Source of the DNA: CAZGMJ01 sp964526785
Lineage (GTDB): Bacteria; Planctomycetota; Phycisphaerae; Sedimentisphaerales; Anaerobacaceae
DNA: 64,000 nt
Direction: 5' to 3'
NCBI GenBank assembly: GCA_964526785.1
Contig: CAZGMJ010000015.1
Location: 1 to 64,000, forward strand
The notes beneath the pieces are model-generated. The model searched no databases. It saw only the letters and a list, made by a program, of their open reading frames with translations, and was not told where the DNA came from. This document shows, piece after piece, positions 62,701-64,000 of the stretch (its first letter is position 1; every line of letters begins with the position of its first letter). The position numbers and the translations under genes are program-made.

Positions 62701-63071
62701 TCCGCGGCCCCATCGAGATATATCTTGACGTGCCCCTCCTTCGCCAGCGCCGACCAGATACGCCAAATAACGCCCGGCCCCTTCATCTCCGCAAAGACCG
62801 AGCTCTCACCGTCCTTACGTATCACGCCGTCACCATCGCCATTGGCGAACCAGTGCACATATTTGCCGGAATCCGCGTCATACCGGCTCCTGCGGTCATA
62901 GCTCGACCACTGCCGGCACTTCTCCCCGGGAACCGGCAACTCGGCCAGGTGTTGCAGATCGGTCAGGCGATTGATCAGGTCAACGTACGTGTATTCCTTT
63001 GACACGCAGGGGCAATTCAAAACCATCAGACAGAGAGAACAAAGAAATGCCATCTGAAGCGCCTTGCTCAT
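59787..63071 (-). CDS. secreted GH172 (DUF2961)-like protein with C-terminal alpha/alpha barrel
   Basis: The 1,094-residue product has a signal peptide (ALQMAFLCSLCLMVLNC). Residues about 30-520 are DUF2961/GH172 (RQWSSYDRRSRYDADSG, MKGPGVIWRIWSALAKEGHV, TFGTGSEDYFGYAWC), a family that acts on difructose anhydrides and arabino- or fructofuranosides. A beta-sandwich with RLTMQLTRALDYAIVQMYLD follows, then about 370 residues of (alpha/alpha)6 helical pairs (GFIIPYRDTATDEFCLNY, NWLCPGSMAKIAY), as in glucuronyl hydrolases or lyases. The union of the two modules is unusual to me. Start ATG 63071 follows AAGGAG. It heads the operon with GH116, fluC and DUF190. Confidence 0.87.
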   Translation of the reverse strand: MSKALQMAFLCSLCLMVLNCPCVSKEYTYVDLINRLTDLQHLAELPVPGEKCRQWSSYDRRSRYDADSGKYVHWFANGDGDGVIRKDGESSVFAEMKGPGVIWRIWSALAKEGHVKIYLDGAAEPVVDLPFIGYFNHRNAPFDRSALVHQTARGQNCYIPIPFQKSCRIVGEGDWGRYFHFTYTTYPAGTILPRFRRELTVSENKALDRANAILTRRTGPASPRTRGTLTYQTSVKAGPGNRVEVARLNGARAITCLKVRPEPPIRADDYDTLRELVLSIHWDGQAEPGVWSPLGDFFGTAPGVNEYRSLPLGMVDDEYYCYWYMPFEDGAEVYLTNEGENERRLTFEITHVPVGQEISKYGRFHAKWHRDAFLPTEPGRTAPECIDWTMMRTEGCGRFCGVMLHVWNPRGGWWGEGDEKFFVDGEKFPSTFGTGSEDYFGYAWCNPTLFANCYHNQTISMGNRGHISVNRWHVADNVPFQRSFEAAIEKYYPNSRPTLYAAIAYWYQAPGQSDPYKPVAVDERLGYWHEIEVFKVEGAMEGESLKILGKSGGRAAKQDMYAFGPDWSDDGHLWWIDAEPGDTLELAVPVEKKGAYRLTMQLTRALDYAIVQMYLDDEKLGEPIDLFNPSVVATGAIDMGIHQLDKGRHVLKVEITGANEKALKKYMFGLDYIRLEEAKTSFYLPENPSYTIMDSAADSVRFALSTLIEYNGNLACKSSFVDPEGNVMGWHDFGNLEGPGWAANAVGGAYELYLFGRKTGDSGIMEKAVKLLDHVLDDGFIDYETGFIIPYRDTATDEFCLNYQHKDNWLCPGSMAKIAYQLLVFSDYMDEAREKKMRSAALKNAEWMHTRLGLAPNGWYPRRCKRNGEAYPLNAYGDNDILFAKSADGLFIVQLMTELTKRKMADYSDAIREKIDIFMQAGGIFGSINHDTYDEHENVAYSVAFRVLRQASRLLEDDAINRFAYERCLVGLDRFKMTEDRNGVQTKGLLYMEDSWDTSYLWENAEAALAYLEAYKDTKNKAYLSDALTILRAAAKHHHGENGFLTEGVDWNNHVGKQHHFNEAEFGDIKYTEPLLNNLHIVEPTLLWLEIQSD

Positions 63072-63155
63072 GCGTTTCTCCTTGTGCATAACCATCAATC
63101 CGAGCGATCCGCGGCTCAATAAGAGCCGGATACATCAAGGGGACTCATTCTAATG

Positions 63156-63211
63156 AAAAAGGCCCGCCTGTGCCAATGCGTTTGTTTGAAAACACATCAG
63201 CACAACGGGCC
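63156..63211 (-). terminator. intrinsic terminator after the redoxin gene
   Basis: On the minus strand GGCCCG (63211-63206) and CGGGCC (63166-63161) close a long, partly paired arm (TTGTGC / GCACAG) and are followed directly by TTTTT. It separates the redoxin gene from the GH172 operon. Confidence 0.8.
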
Positions 63212-63277
63212 TCATGTTCTAAATCAACGCCGGCGCCGACGTTCAACAACCTGCCGGCACAGCGATCATACGCCCTG

Positions 63278-64000
63278 TCAGCGGGCGTATTTGACCGAGC
63301 AGCCGTATGGTTTGGTCTCACGGACGGGGATATCTTTGTTGGAAACCACTGCGCTTAGAACCTGATCCACGTAGTTGGTATACTCCTCACCACCGCCAAC
63401 CTTCCCCATCGGCGCGTTGTCTATTGCACCTCCGTAGACAATCGCCCCGCGGGAATCGATAATGTACATGTGTGGCGTGGTCTTCGAATCATAGGCCTTG
63501 CCCACCTTGCCGTCACGGTCATCCAGAATGGGATAGGGTAAGTTGTACTTCTCCGCGAACTCCTTGTTCGCGGCGGGCGTCGTGTGATTGGTGCTGTTCA
63601 CCGCGAACCAAACGACTCCCTCATCCCGGTACTTGTTGGCAAGATCTACCATCGTATTCTTAGTCTTGTAATGGTAGAGGGAGAACGGACATTCAAAATT
63701 GAACCATTCGAGTACAATAATCTTGTTGTCATATTCGTTGAGGTCGACCGTCTTGCCATCGAATGACTGGAGACTGAACATCCGCGCCTTATTTGCCGGA
63801 TCGACATCACCTCGCCTCGGTCTTCTCGCGGGTCGGTCTGCCGCCTCGCCACGTTGCCCCGCACGTCCACCGGCCAACAATGTCTCAATATAGGCGCTAG
63901 TCTCGGTGGCCTTCTCCTTCTCGGCCAATGCGTGCGCTTTGCGCAATGCCTCGATGCCGACCTGTGGCCTTTGCGGCCGTCTCCCAAGCCTCAATTTGGC
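63278..64000 (-). CDS. redoxin (AhpC/TSA, thioredoxin-fold) protein, 5' part outside window
   Basis: The visible 240 residues are open to the window edge. The first 45 look like the end of a helical repeat (ALRKAHALAEKEKATETSA), then a linker rich in Arg and Ala, then a redoxin domain from about residue 70 (LQSFDGKTVDLNEYDNKIIV) with LEWFNFECPFSLYHY, whose Cys is the expected peroxidatic or thiol site; no second Cys is close. TTPHMYIIDSRGAIVYGGAID is the cis-Pro region. Such planctomycetal redoxins are usually exported, with a signal peptide that would lie outside the window. It ends before its own terminator. Confidence 0.87.
   Translation of the reverse strand, partial: AKLRLGRRPQRPQVGIEALRKAHALAEKEKATETSAYIETLLAGGRAGQRGEAADRPARRPRRGDVDPANKARMFSLQSFDGKTVDLNEYDNKIIVLEWFNFECPFSLYHYKTKNTMVDLANKYRDEGVVWFAVNSTNHTTPAANKEFAEKYNLPYPILDDRDGKVGKAYDSKTTPHMYIIDSRGAIVYGGAIDNAPMGKVGGGEEYTNYVDQVLSAVVSNKDIPVRETKPYGCSVKYAR

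Overview
The window looks like a chromosomal segment of a Planctomycetota bacterium, most likely class Phycisphaerae. This is an inference from protein content: C-terminal GDLNxDC / DLTGDC...DLxxFxxRWL dockerin-like tails on secreted proteins, Tat-exported Gfo/Idh and aldo/keto reductase-like proteins, DUF1080, URO-D-family and DUF4185-like proteins, and a large MoxR-DUF58-VWA cluster. No rRNA, tRNA, CRISPR array, insertion sequence or prophage was recognised.

Layout: (1) 0.1-1.9 kb, minus strand: dTDP-rhamnose genes rfbA-rfbD behind a sigma70-like promoter. (2) 2.1-9.6 kb, plus strand: a secreted CIA30-MsrB-MsrA fusion, a secreted beta-propeller-like protein, a URO-D-family protein and three unrecognised membrane proteins, the last noticeably AT-richer. 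(3) 9.6-14.1 kb: a compact LexA-like / DUF72 / DnaE-type polymerase cassette behind a promoter that overlaps an imperfect dyad. (4) 14.1-15.5 kb: a Tat-exported Gfo/Idh oxidoreductase with a near-consensus promoter.

(5) 15.5-39.0 kb, minus strand: one unbroken run of 14 genes with short gaps or overlaps. In order of transcription it encodes a DUF4175-like coiled-coil membrane protein, an iron/thiamine-type solute-binding lipoprotein, its two-domain permease fused to a six-bladed NHL propeller, a large VWA membrane protein, MoxR ATPase, DUF58, a BatA-like VWA protein, a membrane-anchored protein with a putative GATase-like domain, an ABC-2 type ATPase, four tandem paralogous ABC-2 permeases, and a MalK/UgpC-type ATPase that would complete the solute transporter begun 20 kb upstream. 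This is the most striking structure of the window.

(6) 39.4-43.3 kb: secreted/envelope proteins (Arg/Ser-rich TPR protein, six-bladed propeller with dockerin-like tail, glycine-zipper lipoprotein). (7) 43.4-47.1 kb: an ECF-like sigma factor, a small basic protein, a protein whose N-terminus resembles the archaeal ThrRS editing domain, a sodium:solute symporter and a 46-residue membrane protein overlapping the symporter stop. (8) 47.3-50.8 kb: a secreted multidomain LamG protein and a multiheme cytochrome-DUF1080 fusion.

(9) 50.9-55.6 kb, minus strand: a four-gene sugar-type pathway (TIM-barrel isomerase, Gfo/Idh dehydrogenase, cupin, Tat-exported aldo/keto reductase-like protein lacking the usual catalytic residues) ending in a strong hairpin terminator. 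(10) 55.9-63.1 kb, minus strand: GH172-like and GH116-like secreted enzymes followed by the fluoride channel fluC and a DUF190 protein. (11) 63.3 kb to the end: 3' part of a redoxin-domain gene with its own terminator. Overall the organism appears to degrade polysaccharide and import sugars, with a large envelope-associated chaperone/transport operon of unknown purpose.
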